Under the pieces are notes generated by a model that saw nothing but the letters and a program-made list of their open reading frames with translations, had not been told where the DNA came from and did no database searches. A program made the translations under genes and the position numbers. From Actinomyces sp. oral taxon 414 (GTDB lineage Bacteria > Actinomycetota > Actinomycetes > Actinomycetales > Actinomycetaceae), in contig NZ_CP012590.1 of NCBI RefSeq assembly GCF_001278845.1, positions 2,542,001-2,606,000 of the forward strand: a DNA stretch of 64,000 nt, in the 5' to 3' direction. Shown piece after piece: positions 9,394 through 17,226 of the stretch; within the stretch, counting starts at the first letter, position 1, and every line of letters starts with the position of its first letter.

Positions 9394-10248
9394 GTGCTCA
9401 TCCTCGCCTCTCAATCCTCTGGTCGTTTGGCCACCCTGCGCGCCGCCGGCATCGAGCCGATCGTGCGCGTCTCCGACGTCGACGAGCCCGCCGTCCTGGC
9501 CGCGCTCGCCCGCGAGCGCCGCACCATTGGAGACCTGGGACCCTCTGGCGCGCAGCAGGTCCAGGCCCTGGCCCGGGCCAAGGCCCTGGCGGTAGCCGGC
9601 ACTTTCAAAGCGGACCCGCCGAGGCCGGGTCCCGTTGAAGCGGGTGCCCCGAAGGCCGGGTCCGCCGGAGCGGGCTCCCCGGGAACCGGGCCGCTCGAAA
9701 CCGGCTCCCCGAAAGCCGACCCGCTCGAAGCCGGTTCCCGGGGAGTCGTCCGCCCGGGATCGGGCGGGCGGGACGCAGGCGGGCGGGACGCGGCCGCCAT
9801 GAGCGCTGGAGCCTTCGTCGTCGGCTGCGACTCGATGCTGGAGATCGACGGGCGAATCGTCGGCAAACCCGGCGACCCGAGAACGGCGGTGGAGCGGTGG
9901 CGCTCCATGCGGGGCGCCGCCGGAATTCTGCACACGGGTCACACGCTGGTGCGCCTGCCTGACGGCGCCATCGCCGAGGGGGTGTCCTCGACGGTCGTCC
10001 ACTTCGCCAGTCCCTCGGACTCGGAGATCGAGGCCTACGTCGCCACCGGGGAGCCGCTGTGGTGCGCGGGGGCCTTCACCATCGACGGCCTGGGCGGCGC
10101 CTTCGTCGAGGGCGTCGATGGGGACCCGCACGGCGTCGTCGGGCTCTCGCTGCCGCTGCTGCGGCGTCTGGTGCTCGAACTGGGCGGGTCCTGGACGGAT
10201 CTGTGGACGCAGGGGCGGGACCGGGCAGAGGCGGAGCCGGATCGCTGA
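9394..10248 (+). CDS. maf: Maf-family nucleotide pyrophosphatase with a low-complexity insert
   Basis: Maf proteins are cytoplasmic nucleoside triphosphate pyrophosphatases that remove non-canonical or excess nucleotides. The N-terminus LILASQSSGRLATLRAAG fits the SxSxRR entry motif with a substitution (SSGR for SPRR). The second half has VVGCDSMLE, GKPGDP, HTGHTLVRL and DPHGVVGLSLPLLRRL, all normal for the family. Between them lies an unusual run of about 55 residues built from repeats such as GAPKAGSAGAGSP and GSPKADPLEAGS, making the protein 284 residues instead of about 200. The start is a GTG. The gene faces the MaoC gene tail to tail. Confidence 0.88.
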   Translation: MLILASQSSGRLATLRAAGIEPIVRVSDVDEPAVLAALARERRTIGDLGPSGAQQVQALARAKALAVAGTFKADPPRPGPVEAGAPKAGSAGAGSPGTGPLETGSPKADPLEAGSRGVVRPGSGGRDAGGRDAAAMSAGAFVVGCDSMLEIDGRIVGKPGDPRTAVERWRSMRGAAGILHTGHTLVRLPDGAIAEGVSSTVVHFASPSDSEIEAYVATGEPLWCAGAFTIDGLGGAFVEGVDGDPHGVVGLSLPLLRRLVLELGGSWTDLWTQGRDRAEAEPDR

Positions 10249-10319
10249 GATCGGCGACCGGCGTCCCACGGCGGCCCGCGCGGCGGTGCAGTGCGGCGAC
10301 GTCGGGACCCGGCACGGGT

Positions 10320-11240
10320 TCAAGACCCGTCGGCCTCCCCGGCGCCGTCGTCTGCGGACGCTGCGGTCCGGCGCAGCGCAGTCCCCCGCCGATCGGCCAG
10401 GTCCCCCCGCCCCGTCACCGACACCGCCGTCGGCCCGCCCGCGAGCGACACCGCCACGGGGGCGGTGAAGCGCAGATCGACTCCGCGGGCCCGCCCGAGG
10501 GGCACGACGGCGAGGCTGAGGGCCGCCAGCAGCAGCCCGTGGGCGACGGCCTCGTCCCCGCCGACTGCCAGGCCCGCCGCCCGGGCCGCACCCGGCCGCA
10601 GGTGGATGATGTTGGGGTCCGCGCCAGCGCGCGCCCACGCGGACAGGTCGGCGGCGTCGATTCTCGGGCGCGCCACGACGTCCGCGGTCGCGCTCGCGTC
10701 CGGAGCCCGGAGTCCGTCCTTTCCGACTCGAGCCCCGCCGCCCCCGATCCGGACCCGGCTGCACGACCGGCCCGCCGACGGCTCCAACCGAGCCCCATCG
10801 TTCTCGACCCGGGCCCGGGGGCCGCCGTCCGCCCCAACTCCCTCGACCCCGGCCCCGCCGGTGCGCTCGAGATGACGGGCCAGCCAGTGCGTCACCTCCC
10901 ACCGGTCCACATGGACGACGACGACGGTCAGCTCCCAGCCGGCCCGCGCCATACTCCGGGGGGCGAGCGGTGGCGGCGCCCCGCCGTCGGGCCGAGGTCG
11001 GATCCGGCAGCGGCGGTGGACCAGGCCGTCCCGGTCGCCGGCCGGGATGGAAGAACGCGCACGGACCAGGCCGAGAACGGCGGGCAGGATCGCCTCCACG
11101 CCGGAGCGCGCGCACCGCTGCGGATCTGCGAACCGGGCGTCGCGGGCCAGGATCCGGGCGACGACCCGCGTCATGCCCGCCCGATCCGGGACGCGACGAA
11201 GCCCCGCCGACGCGAGTTCGACGGGGCCGGGTGCGCTCAT
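10320..11240 (-). CDS. MaoC-like hot-dog dehydratase
   Basis: The C-terminal half is a MaoC/HadB-type hot-dog domain: DPNIIHLRPGAARAAGL, AVAHGLLLAALS and VDLRFTAPVAV, where the Asp and His are the expected catalytic pair of an R-specific enoyl hydratase. The N-terminal half is poorly conserved, with a Gly/Arg-rich stretch, and may be a degenerated second hot-dog domain. The gene lies 34 bases downstream of rpmG and three tRNAs. That is the arrangement of rpmG2 followed by hadA-hadB in mycobacteria, so a fused HadAB-like protein is the best guess. A role in lipid metabolism is inferred from family. The protein has 306 residues. Confidence 0.72.
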   Translation of the reverse strand: MSAPGPVELASAGLRRVPDRAGMTRVVARILARDARFADPQRCARSGVEAILPAVLGLVRARSSIPAGDRDGLVHRRCRIRPRPDGGAPPPLAPRSMARAGWELTVVVVHVDRWEVTHWLARHLERTGGAGVEGVGADGGPRARVENDGARLEPSAGRSCSRVRIGGGGARVGKDGLRAPDASATADVVARPRIDAADLSAWARAGADPNIIHLRPGAARAAGLAVGGDEAVAHGLLLAALSLAVVPLGRARGVDLRFTAPVAVSLAGGPTAVSVTGRGDLADRRGTALRRTAASADDGAGEADGS

Positions 11241-11274
11241 GACCCGAAGGTCTCCGGGCCGTGGCGGAAGGGGG

Positions 11275-11445
11275 TCAGCGGGTCTCGCGGTGCTCGGTGT
11301 GCTTGCCGCAGCGCGAGCAGTACTTCTTGAGCGTGAGCCGATCGGGGGTGTTCCGACGGTTCTTCTTGGTGATGTAGTTGCGCTCCTTGCACTCCGAGCA
11401 AGCCAGAGTGATCTTGGGGCGAACGTCGCTGGACTTGCTAGCCAC
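11275..11445 (-). CDS. rpmG: 50S ribosomal protein L33
   Basis: A 56-residue ribosomal protein beginning [19 protein letters not shown]. It has the two CxxC pairs of the zinc-binding L33 form (CSEC at residues 16-19 and CSRC at 43-46) and [18 protein letters not shown]. Translation starts at GTG 11445 with an AGAGGAGA site just upstream. It lies between the tRNA genes and the MaoC-like gene, all on the same strand, as in other actinobacteria. Nothing unusual is seen. Confidence 0.96.
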   Translation of the reverse strand: MASKSSDVRPKITLACSECKERNYITKKNRRNTPDRLTLKKYCSRCGKHTEHRETR

Positions 11446-11500
11446 GGTTCTCTCCTCTGATTGATCCTCGAGCCGGTGGGCGCCTTGCTCGAACCTTGCG

Positions 11501-11574
11501 TAGCGGGGGAGGGACTCGAACCCTCGACCTCACGATTATGAGTCGTGCGCTCTAACCAGCTGAGCTACCTCGCC
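11501..11574 (-). tRNA. tRNA-Met (anticodon CAT)
   Basis: A full cloverleaf can be drawn: the anticodon stem CACGA/TCGTG encloses loop CTCATAA, and the T arm is GAGGG-TTCGAGT-CCCTC. The acceptor stem starts with G pairing to T and has one A-C mismatch. The G-start and ordinary D arm suggest the elongator species. No CCA is encoded. Confidence 0.92.
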
Positions 11575-11589
11575 GTATCAACACAGACG

Positions 11590-11606
11590 GGGGCCGTTGG
11601 CCCCCG
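11590..11606. terminator. Hairpin between tRNA-Met and tRNA-Thr
   Basis: GGGGGCC-GTT-GGCCCCC forms a strong short hairpin between the two tRNAs. It has no U-run, so it may be a processing or attenuation structure instead of a terminator. Confidence 0.4.
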
Positions 11607-11615
11607 CTGCGTCGG

Positions 11616-11688
11616 AGCCCCGAAAGGGAATCGAACCCTTGACCTTCTCCTTACCATGGAGACGCTCTGCCGACTGAGCTATCGGGGC
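11616..11688 (-). tRNA. tRNA-Thr (anticodon GGT)
   Basis: Acceptor GCCCCGA pairs with TCGGGGC. The anticodon stem TCTCC/GGAGA holds loop ATGGTAA, giving anticodon GGT for ACC codons. The T arm is AAGGG-TTCGATT-CCCTT. It is transcribed with the neighbouring tRNAs toward rpmG. Confidence 0.95.
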
Positions 11689-11815
11689 GACGAACGGAAC
11701 TCTAGGCGGACGGGAATCGCTGCTGCAACTCCGCCCCCCGTGGCCTCGCTCACTGTGGGGTGTTCCCCGGGAGGAACGGTTCTGACCATCCGGCCCGAGG
11801 GCCCGATGACCATAG

Positions 11816-11898
11816 TGGCGGGTGAGGGATTCGAACCCCCGTAGCATTACAGCGGCTGATTTACAGTCAGCTCCCATTGGCCGCTCGGGCAACCCGCC
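11816..11898 (-). tRNA. tRNA-Tyr (anticodon GTA)
   Basis: This 83-base class II tRNA has acceptor GGCGGGT/ACCCGCC, anticodon loop CTGTAAA within GCTGA/TCAGC, and a long variable arm, as expected for bacterial tRNA-Tyr. It is first in the tRNA-Tyr, tRNA-Thr, tRNA-Met, rpmG series. Confidence 0.95.
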
Positions 11899-12029
11899 TC
11901 GCTTCGCGCTCCGGCTCGTAGCCGTCGCTGGACGCCGTGGAAGAATAGCAAGCCGACGCCCCGGGGCGCCAACCCGGGCGGTAGGACTCTGCTCACAGGG
12001 CGCCGCCCGAGGTCCTGTGGGCGGGGCGG

Positions 12030-12674
12030 TCAGGAGGACAGGAGCGTCAGGACCGCCTTGACGCGGCGGTGGACAGCGGCGTCGGGCAGGAGCCCGAGCT
12101 TGGCGAAGATCCGCTGGGTGTGCTTCTCCACGGCGCCCTCGGTGACCACCAGCCGGGCCGCGATCGCGACGTTCGTGCGCCCCTCCGCCATGAGGCCGAG
12201 GACCTCCCGCTCGCGGGGCGTGAGGGTCTCGATGGGGTCGTTGCGCCGCCCGCGCCGCATGACCTGGGCCACGACGTCGGGGTCCAGGACCAGCTCGCCG
12301 CGCGCCACGCGCTCCACGGCGGACAGGAAGGAGTCGATGTCGGTGACACGGTCCTTGAGGAGGTATCCGATCCCGCCCCCGCCGTCGGCCAGCAGCTCGG
12401 GCAGGTAGCCGGCGACGACGTACTGGCTGAGCAGGAGGATGGGGGCGTTGGCCCACTGCCGCCGGATGCGGGTGGCGGCGCGCAGGCCCTCGTCCGTGTG
12501 CGAGGGCGGCATGCGGATGTCGGCGATGACGACGTCGGGGCGCAGGGCGAGCGCCCGCGCGACCAGGGCCTCCCCGTCGCCGACCTCGGCGAGGACCTCG
12601 TGGCCGCCCTCGGCGAGGATGAGCGCCAGCCCCTGGCGCAGCAGGACCGAGTCGTCGGCGATCAGGACCCGCAC
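12030..12674 (-). CDS. NarL/LuxR-type response regulator
   Basis: A 214-residue regulator. The receiver starts VRVLIADDSVLLRQGL and has the phosphorylation aspartate in VVIADIRMPPSHTDEG. The C-terminus is a LuxR-type helix-turn-helix (LTPREREVLGLMAEGRTNVAIA, VEKHTQRIFAKL). The start is GTG 12674, directly at the first receiver strand. Upstream in-frame sequence belongs to the kinase gene, which this gene overlaps by 13 bases. It would be phosphorylated by that kinase. Target genes are unknown; the cluster transcribed divergently at 14174 is a candidate only from position. Confidence 0.92.
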   Translation of the reverse strand: MRVLIADDSVLLRQGLALILAEGGHEVLAEVGDGEALVARALALRPDVVIADIRMPPSHTDEGLRAATRIRRQWANAPILLLSQYVVAGYLPELLADGGGGIGYLLKDRVTDIDSFLSAVERVARGELVLDPDVVAQVMRRGRRNDPIETLTPREREVLGLMAEGRTNVAIAARLVVTEGAVEKHTQRIFAKLGLLPDAAVHRRVKAVLTLLSS

Positions 12675-13927
12675 GGGATCACCGCCTCCACCCGGGTGGG
12701 GCCGCCGGCCGGCGAGACCACCGACAGCCGCCCGTCCACGCCGTCGAGCCTGTGAACCAGCCCCGCCAAGCCGTGGCCCTTGTCCACCGAGGCGCCGCCG
12801 GCGCCGTCGTCGACCACCCACAGGCGCAGCGCCCCGTCCTCGACGACGGCGCCGAGCTCGGCGGCGCGCGCCCCGGAGTGCTTGTTGAGGTTCGCCAGGG
12901 CCTCGCTGGCCACGAAGTAGGCGGCCTGCTCGACGTGCTCGCTCAGGCGCGGCACGTCCGCGTCAACAGCGACGGGCACGCCCGAGCGCACCGCGATCTC
13001 CGCCAGCGCCGCGCCCAGCCCCCGGTCGACCAGCACCGGCGGGGCGATGCCGCGCGAGAGGCCGCGCAGCTCGTCGAGGGTCTCGCGGGTCTGGGCGATG
13101 GCCCCGTCGAGGATCGTCTCCGCGGCCCGCGGGTCCCGGGAGGTCTGCCGCTTGGCCCGGGCCAGGTCCATGCCCAGGCGCACGAGGCGCTGCTGGGGCC
13201 CGTCGTGGATGTCCCGCTCCAGGCGGGAGCGGGCGTCGGCCTCGGCGCGCCGGACCGCCGCCCGCGAGGTCTCCAGGCGCGCGACCTCGCCGCTGCGGCA
13301 CAGCAGGGCGCGGGTGAAGTCCTGCTCGGCGCGGACCAGCGCCCTGAGGACGAACGGGCAGGTCAGCGCGAACAGGACGCAGACCGCCATGTCGATCAGG
13401 GTCGCCCACAGCAGGTCGGGCTCCAGGCCGAGCAGCTCGGCAAGATTGTTCGCCCGCTCGTCCCCGAGCGCATCCTGGACGATCGTCTCGACGAACGGGC
13501 TGAAGGGCGCGGCGAGGGACACGACGATCCAGGCGACGGCGAGCGCCCAGGTCGCGAGGGACACGACGAAGCCGACGACGACCCAGGTCAGGTCCGCCCA
13601 CCGCTGGGGATCGCGCAGGGGCGCGAGCAGGGCGCGCACCCCCCGGGCGCCGGCCTCGGGGCGCCGGTAGTGGCCGGGGATGTACTCGCTGGAGTCGACG
13701 CCGGCCACGGCCCGGCGCCCGATCTGGGCGAAGTGGGACGACACGGACAGGCCCAGGACCAGGACGGGGACGCCGACGCCGATGACGGCCGTGCCGACGC
13801 CCAGGGCGATGAGGGGCACGACGGCCAGGAAGGCCAGCAGGAGGATCGGCCACAGCCGCAGGAGGAAGCCGGCGTCGCGCGCGGCCTGCCGGTAGCGCTC
13901 GCGCCAGGAGGGTGATGTGCTGCTCAT
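12662..13927 (-). CDS. NarL-family sensor histidine kinase with actinobacterial membrane sensor domain
   Basis: A 421-residue kinase. The N-terminal half has four to five transmembrane helices in two pairs (FLLRLWPILLLAFLAVVPL, then AVIGVGVPVLVLGL, and a second set after residue 105) of the type called the putative sensor domain in actinobacteria. HisKA_3 follows with RLERDIHDGPQQRLVRLGM, where the His of HDGPQQ is the phospho-acceptor. The ATPase end has SEALANLNKHSGA, VVDDGAGG and GHGLAGL. The start ATG at 13927 was chosen because upstream in-frame sequence is low-complexity and crosses the divergent promoter region. It is coupled to the regulator by a 13-base overlap. Confidence 0.9.
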   Translation of the reverse strand: MSSTSPSWRERYRQAARDAGFLLRLWPILLLAFLAVVPLIALGVGTAVIGVGVPVLVLGLSVSSHFAQIGRRAVAGVDSSEYIPGHYRRPEAGARGVRALLAPLRDPQRWADLTWVVVGFVVSLATWALAVAWIVVSLAAPFSPFVETIVQDALGDERANNLAELLGLEPDLLWATLIDMAVCVLFALTCPFVLRALVRAEQDFTRALLCRSGEVARLETSRAAVRRAEADARSRLERDIHDGPQQRLVRLGMDLARAKRQTSRDPRAAETILDGAIAQTRETLDELRGLSRGIAPPVLVDRGLGAALAEIAVRSGVPVAVDADVPRLSEHVEQAAYFVASEALANLNKHSGARAAELGAVVEDGALRLWVVDDGAGGASVDKGHGLAGLVHRLDGVDGRLSVVSPAGGPTRVEAVIPCGS

Positions 13928-14173
13928 GCCTCGATCCTGCTCGTCGGCGCCCGGCGATCCCATCCCGTCACCCGGCCGGCCGCGGTGGGGCTGGCCCGAC
14001 ACCGCGCCGGCGCCGCCGATCCCGGCGAGGGAGGGCGAGGGAGGAGGAGGCTTGTGACGGGGCGCATACTCGTTTACCCTCTCATAGTCGGTCTCTGCTG
14101 TCATGCGACGGAGTCCGCCGGTCCAGTCCAGTCCCGTTCGCCACTCCCCTGCCCCCATTGCCGAGGTGCTCCC

Positions 14174-14929
14174 GTGTCCCAGCCAGACCCTGCATCCCAA
14201 TCGAATCCCAAGTCCCAGCCGGACTCCGCGTCCCAACCAGATTCTGCATCCCAGCCGGACCCCGCCGACCGCTCCACCTGGGGGCCCGCGCCCCGGCCCG
14301 GCTCCCAGTCCGCACCGGCCCCCGCCCGCAGCCGCTCGAAATGGGCCGCCCTGGTCGGCGTCCTCGTCTTCGTCCTCGTCGCCGCCGCGGCCGTCGGCAT
14401 TGTGAGAACGCTCCTTCACAAGTCGGTCCCGGCGAAGCAGGCCGTCGCGGGCCAGTGCATCCAGGATCCGGAGAAGCACGACAAGCCCGTCGTCACCGAC
14501 TGCGACTCCGACGACGCCGCCTACAGGGTCAACGCCCCCGCGGGCAGCACCTGCACGCAGGTCCCGGGCACGACGACGGTCTACGAGACCATGTGCCTCG
14601 TCGATACGAAGGAGGACCCGGCCACGGTGCTAAGCAACGCGAAGGTCGGCGACTGCCTCGATATCGACGCCGCCAGCAAGAAGGCCACCATCTCGGAGTG
14701 CGCCAGCGGCACCTATCCGATCATCATGGTCCTCAACGACGTCGGCGAATTCGATACGAAGTCGTCGACATTCATCCAGGACGCCTGCCAGAAGGCCGGC
14801 GTCGACGCCAGCGCCTACGACCGCATGTACTTGTGGGCCTTCAGCCGCTTCCTGTCATTGATCGAGGCGGGCACGAAGAACGTGCGGATATACGACTACG
14901 CCTTCTGTCTGGGCCACCAGAACCCCTGA
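14174..14929 (+). CDS. Single-span secreted-domain protein, LppU/SCO3897-like
   Basis: A 251-residue protein. The cytoplasmic N-terminus is a repeat-rich Ser-Gln-Pro-Asp segment (SQPDSASQPDSASQPDPAD). One transmembrane helix follows (WAALVGVLVFVLVAAAAVGIV, about residues 83-103), then an exported domain with several cysteines in pairs, including AGQCIQDP, VTDCDSD and KVGDCLDID. The pattern is that of LppU/SCO3897-like actinobacterial proteins of unknown function. GTG 14174 is preferred to upstream starts because of CGAGG ten bases before it and because the upstream reading is Arg-rich. It ends exactly where the next gene begins, so it leads the TPR/AAA+ cluster. Confidence 0.72.
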   Translation: MSQPDPASQSNPKSQPDSASQPDSASQPDPADRSTWGPAPRPGSQSAPAPARSRSKWAALVGVLVFVLVAAAAVGIVRTLLHKSVPAKQAVAGQCIQDPEKHDKPVVTDCDSDDAAYRVNAPAGSTCTQVPGTTTVYETMCLVDTKEDPATVLSNAKVGDCLDIDAASKKATISECASGTYPIIMVLNDVGEFDTKSSTFIQDACQKAGVDASAYDRMYLWAFSRFLSLIEAGTKNVRIYDYAFCLGHQNP

Positions 14930-15853
14930 GTGGCGCCCGCCTTGACCATGACCGATCCCGGCGCCGGCCCCCCGCACCGCCCGGACGCCCCGCGCCCCGC
15001 GAGCCCCCACGGGGTGCTCGACTCCCTGCGCGCCGCCGTCGCCGAGCACCCCAACGACGCCGAGCTCCACCGCCTGCTCGCGGTGGCCTGCGCCGCGCGC
15101 TCGCGCGGGGACGAGGCCCTCGCCGAGGCCAGGGCCGCCCTGGCGCTGGAGCCCAACAGCGCCGACTCCCACACCGTCCTGGGCATCGCGCTGCACGAGA
15201 AGGACTGGGTCAGGGCGCAGCGGGCCTACCGGGAGGCCCTTCGGCTCGACCCCGCCCAGATCGACGCCGACCTCAATCTCGCCCTCGCGCAGGCCCGCTC
15301 CGGGCGGCTGGCGGAGGGGATCGACCGGGCCGCGCGGGTGGTGCGCCGGGAGCCCGCCTCGCCCTGGGCCCGCTGGACCCTCGACCGGCTGCTCACCAGG
15401 TGGTGCGCCGAGGTCTACCTGACCGGCGCGGTGATCTGGCTGCTGTGCATGCTCGCCGTCACCCAGTCCCCCGAATCCCTGAACCCGGTGAAGGGGGCCC
15501 TCATCGGCGCGGCGCTGAGCAGCGCCCTCCTCGGACACCTGGTGAACTGCCTGCTCCCGCTGCGCCGGGTCCTGCCCGGCCGCGGCGTTCTGGCCTCCCT
15601 GGTCCGCCGGGACCGGCTCCTCGCCGCCTTCGCCCTGTGCGGGCCGCCGGCCTGGCTCATGGCGGTGGTCGCCCTCGTCGTGGGCGGGGGGCCGGCCCGC
15701 GCCCTGGTCGTGGGCGGAGCCGCCTGGCTCGTCGCCGGGCTCCTCGTCCGGCTCCTCAGGCGCCTTCTGGAGCGCCGGACGGCGAGCCGTTCGGCGCGGG
15801 CCGGGGCGGGGGCGGGCGACGGGCGCCCCGGCACCCGTACCATGAGGTCATGA
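14930..15853 (+). CDS. TPR membrane protein 1 of the TPR/AAA+ cluster
   Basis: The N-terminal half has about three tetratricopeptide units (AELHRLLAVACAARSRGDEAL, DSHTVLGIALHEKDW, DADLNLALAQARSGRL). The C-terminal half has four hydrophobic segments (VYLTGAVIWLLCMLAV, ALIGAALSSALLGHLV, LLAAFALCGPPAWLMAVVALV, ALVVGGAAWLVAGLLV) and a basic, Gly-rich tail. A GTG directly follows the previous stop (14930), and an ATG at 14948 is an alternative start. Its stop overlaps the AAA+ gene by four bases. The protein probably sits in the inner membrane with the TPR scaffold in the cytoplasm, offering a docking surface to a partner. No function is known to me. Confidence 0.78.
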   Translation: MAPALTMTDPGAGPPHRPDAPRPASPHGVLDSLRAAVAEHPNDAELHRLLAVACAARSRGDEALAEARAALALEPNSADSHTVLGIALHEKDWVRAQRAYREALRLDPAQIDADLNLALAQARSGRLAEGIDRAARVVRREPASPWARWTLDRLLTRWCAEVYLTGAVIWLLCMLAVTQSPESLNPVKGALIGAALSSALLGHLVNCLLPLRRVLPGRGVLASLVRRDRLLAAFALCGPPAWLMAVVALVVGGGPARALVVGGAAWLVAGLLVRLLRRLLERRTASRSARAGAGAGDGRPGTRTMRS

Positions 15854-17226
15854 CCGATCCGCTCATCGGCTCCCTCCTGCGGGCCGTCGAGGCCTCACCG
15901 CAGGACGTCCCCCTGCGACTGCACCTGGCGGCCCTGCTCCTGGACGCCGGGCGCGGCGCCGAGGCGGTCCAGCACTGCGCCGTCGCCCTCCAGCACGAGC
16001 CCGACTCCGAGCGGGCGCGCGAGCTCATGGCGCGGGCCCTCGGCGGCCCGGACGCCCCCGCCGCGTCCGCGGCCCCCTCCCCGCTTGCGGCGCCCGGCCC
16101 CGCTGCGAGCGCGCCCGGCCCCGCCCCGGCCGTCCCGTCGGCCGAACCGGGCGCCGGCCCCGCGAACCGCGGTGCCGCGGGCGCCGGCCCCGCCGACGGG
16201 TCCGGCGCCGCCGGCCCCGCCGCCGCGGGCGCCGGCTTCGACTGGGACCGCGCGGAGGTCGAGTTCGGCGGCGGGCCCGCCCCCGCCTTCGTCACCGGCG
16301 ACGGGGACCCGGACGCCCCGCACCTGGCCGGGCCCCCGCCCCGGGACGCGTGGGACGTGGAGGCCGCGGGCATCACGCTGGCGGACGTGGGCGGCATGGA
16401 CCGGGTCAAGGAGCGCCTGGAGATGGCCTTCCTCGCCCCCATGCGCAACCCGGAGCTGCGCCGCCTGTACGGCAAGTCCCTGCGCGGCGGGCTCCTGCTG
16501 TACGGGCCGCCGGGCTGCGGCAAGACCTTCGTCGCCCGCGCCGTCGCCGGGCAGATGGGGGCGTCCTTCATCTCCGTGGCCCTGTCCGACGTCCTGGACG
16601 CCTATGTGGGGCAGTCGGAGCAGAACGTCCATACGGTCTTCCGGCTCGCCCGTTCCCATGCGCCGGCCGTCCTCTTCCTCGACGAGATCGACGCCATCGG
16701 CCACAAGCGCACCCACACGGCCTTCAGCTCCCTGCGCAACGTCGTCAACCAGCTCCTCACCGAGCTCGACGGGATCGGCTCGGACAACGACGGCGTCTAC
16801 GTCCTGGCCGCCACGAACGCCCCCTGGGACGTCGACCCCGCCCTGCGCCGCCCCGGCCGCCTGGACCGCTCGATCGCCGTCCTGCCCCCGGACGAGCCCG
16901 CGCGCGCCGCCATTCTGCACCATCACCTGCGCGCCCGCCCCTGCGAGGGTGTCAACCTTGCGGCGCTGGCCCGCACCACCGAGGGTTTCACCGGCGCGGA
17001 CCTGGCGCATCTGTGCGACAGCGCCGTCGAGATCGCCATGATGGACTCGGTGCGCACCGGGCGGGTGCGCATGGTGACGATGGCCGATTTCAAGCGCGCC
17101 CGCAAGGACGTGCGCCCCTCGGCCCGCCCGTGGTTCGACGTCGCGCGCAATGTGGTCACCTACGCCGACGCCTCCGGCGAGTACGCCGAGCTGGCGGCCT
17201 ACATGAAGAAGCACTCCCTGCTGTGA
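15850..17226 (+). CDS. AAA+ ATPase with N-terminal TPR-like segment
   Basis: A 458-residue protein. Residues 1-60 look like TPR helices (DVPLRLHLAALLLDAGRGAEA, QHCAVALQHEPDSERA). An Ala/Gly/Pro linker follows, then a single classic AAA module: Walker A GPPGCGKT, pore-loop region LSDVLDAYVGQSEQN, Walker B VLFLDEIDAIG, sensor 1 VLAATNAPWDVD and arginine finger RRPGRLDRS. The C-terminal lid continues with GFTGADLAHLCD. It belongs to the classical CDC48/FtsH/katanin-like AAA clade, not the CbxX/EccA clade, but the TPR-plus-AAA layout recalls EccA of type VII secretion. Start and stop are overlapped by both TPR membrane genes (ATGA and GTGA), strongly implying one complex. Substrate unknown. Confidence 0.88.
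   Translation: MTDPLIGSLLRAVEASPQDVPLRLHLAALLLDAGRGAEAVQHCAVALQHEPDSERARELMARALGGPDAPAASAAPSPLAAPGPAASAPGPAPAVPSAEPGAGPANRGAAGAGPADGSGAAGPAAAGAGFDWDRAEVEFGGGPAPAFVTGDGDPDAPHLAGPPPRDAWDVEAAGITLADVGGMDRVKERLEMAFLAPMRNPELRRLYGKSLRGGLLLYGPPGCGKTFVARAVAGQMGASFISVALSDVLDAYVGQSEQNVHTVFRLARSHAPAVLFLDEIDAIGHKRTHTAFSSLRNVVNQLLTELDGIGSDNDGVYVLAATNAPWDVDPALRRPGRLDRSIAVLPPDEPARAAILHHHLRARPCEGVNLAALARTTEGFTGADLAHLCDSAVEIAMMDSVRTGRVRMVTMADFKRARKDVRPSARPWFDVARNVVTYADASGEYAELAAYMKKHSLL

Noticed and set aside
9157..11115. 652-codon minus-strand frame spanning maf and MaoC
   Set aside because: It is read across two recognisable genes in other frames; its Arg/Gly/Pro-rich translation has no family features.
13912..15849. 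Plus-strand frame open from 13912 into the AAA+ gene
   Set aside because: Only 15850 onward is homologous to AAA+ proteins. The part before it overlaps the LppU-like and TPR genes in their real frames.
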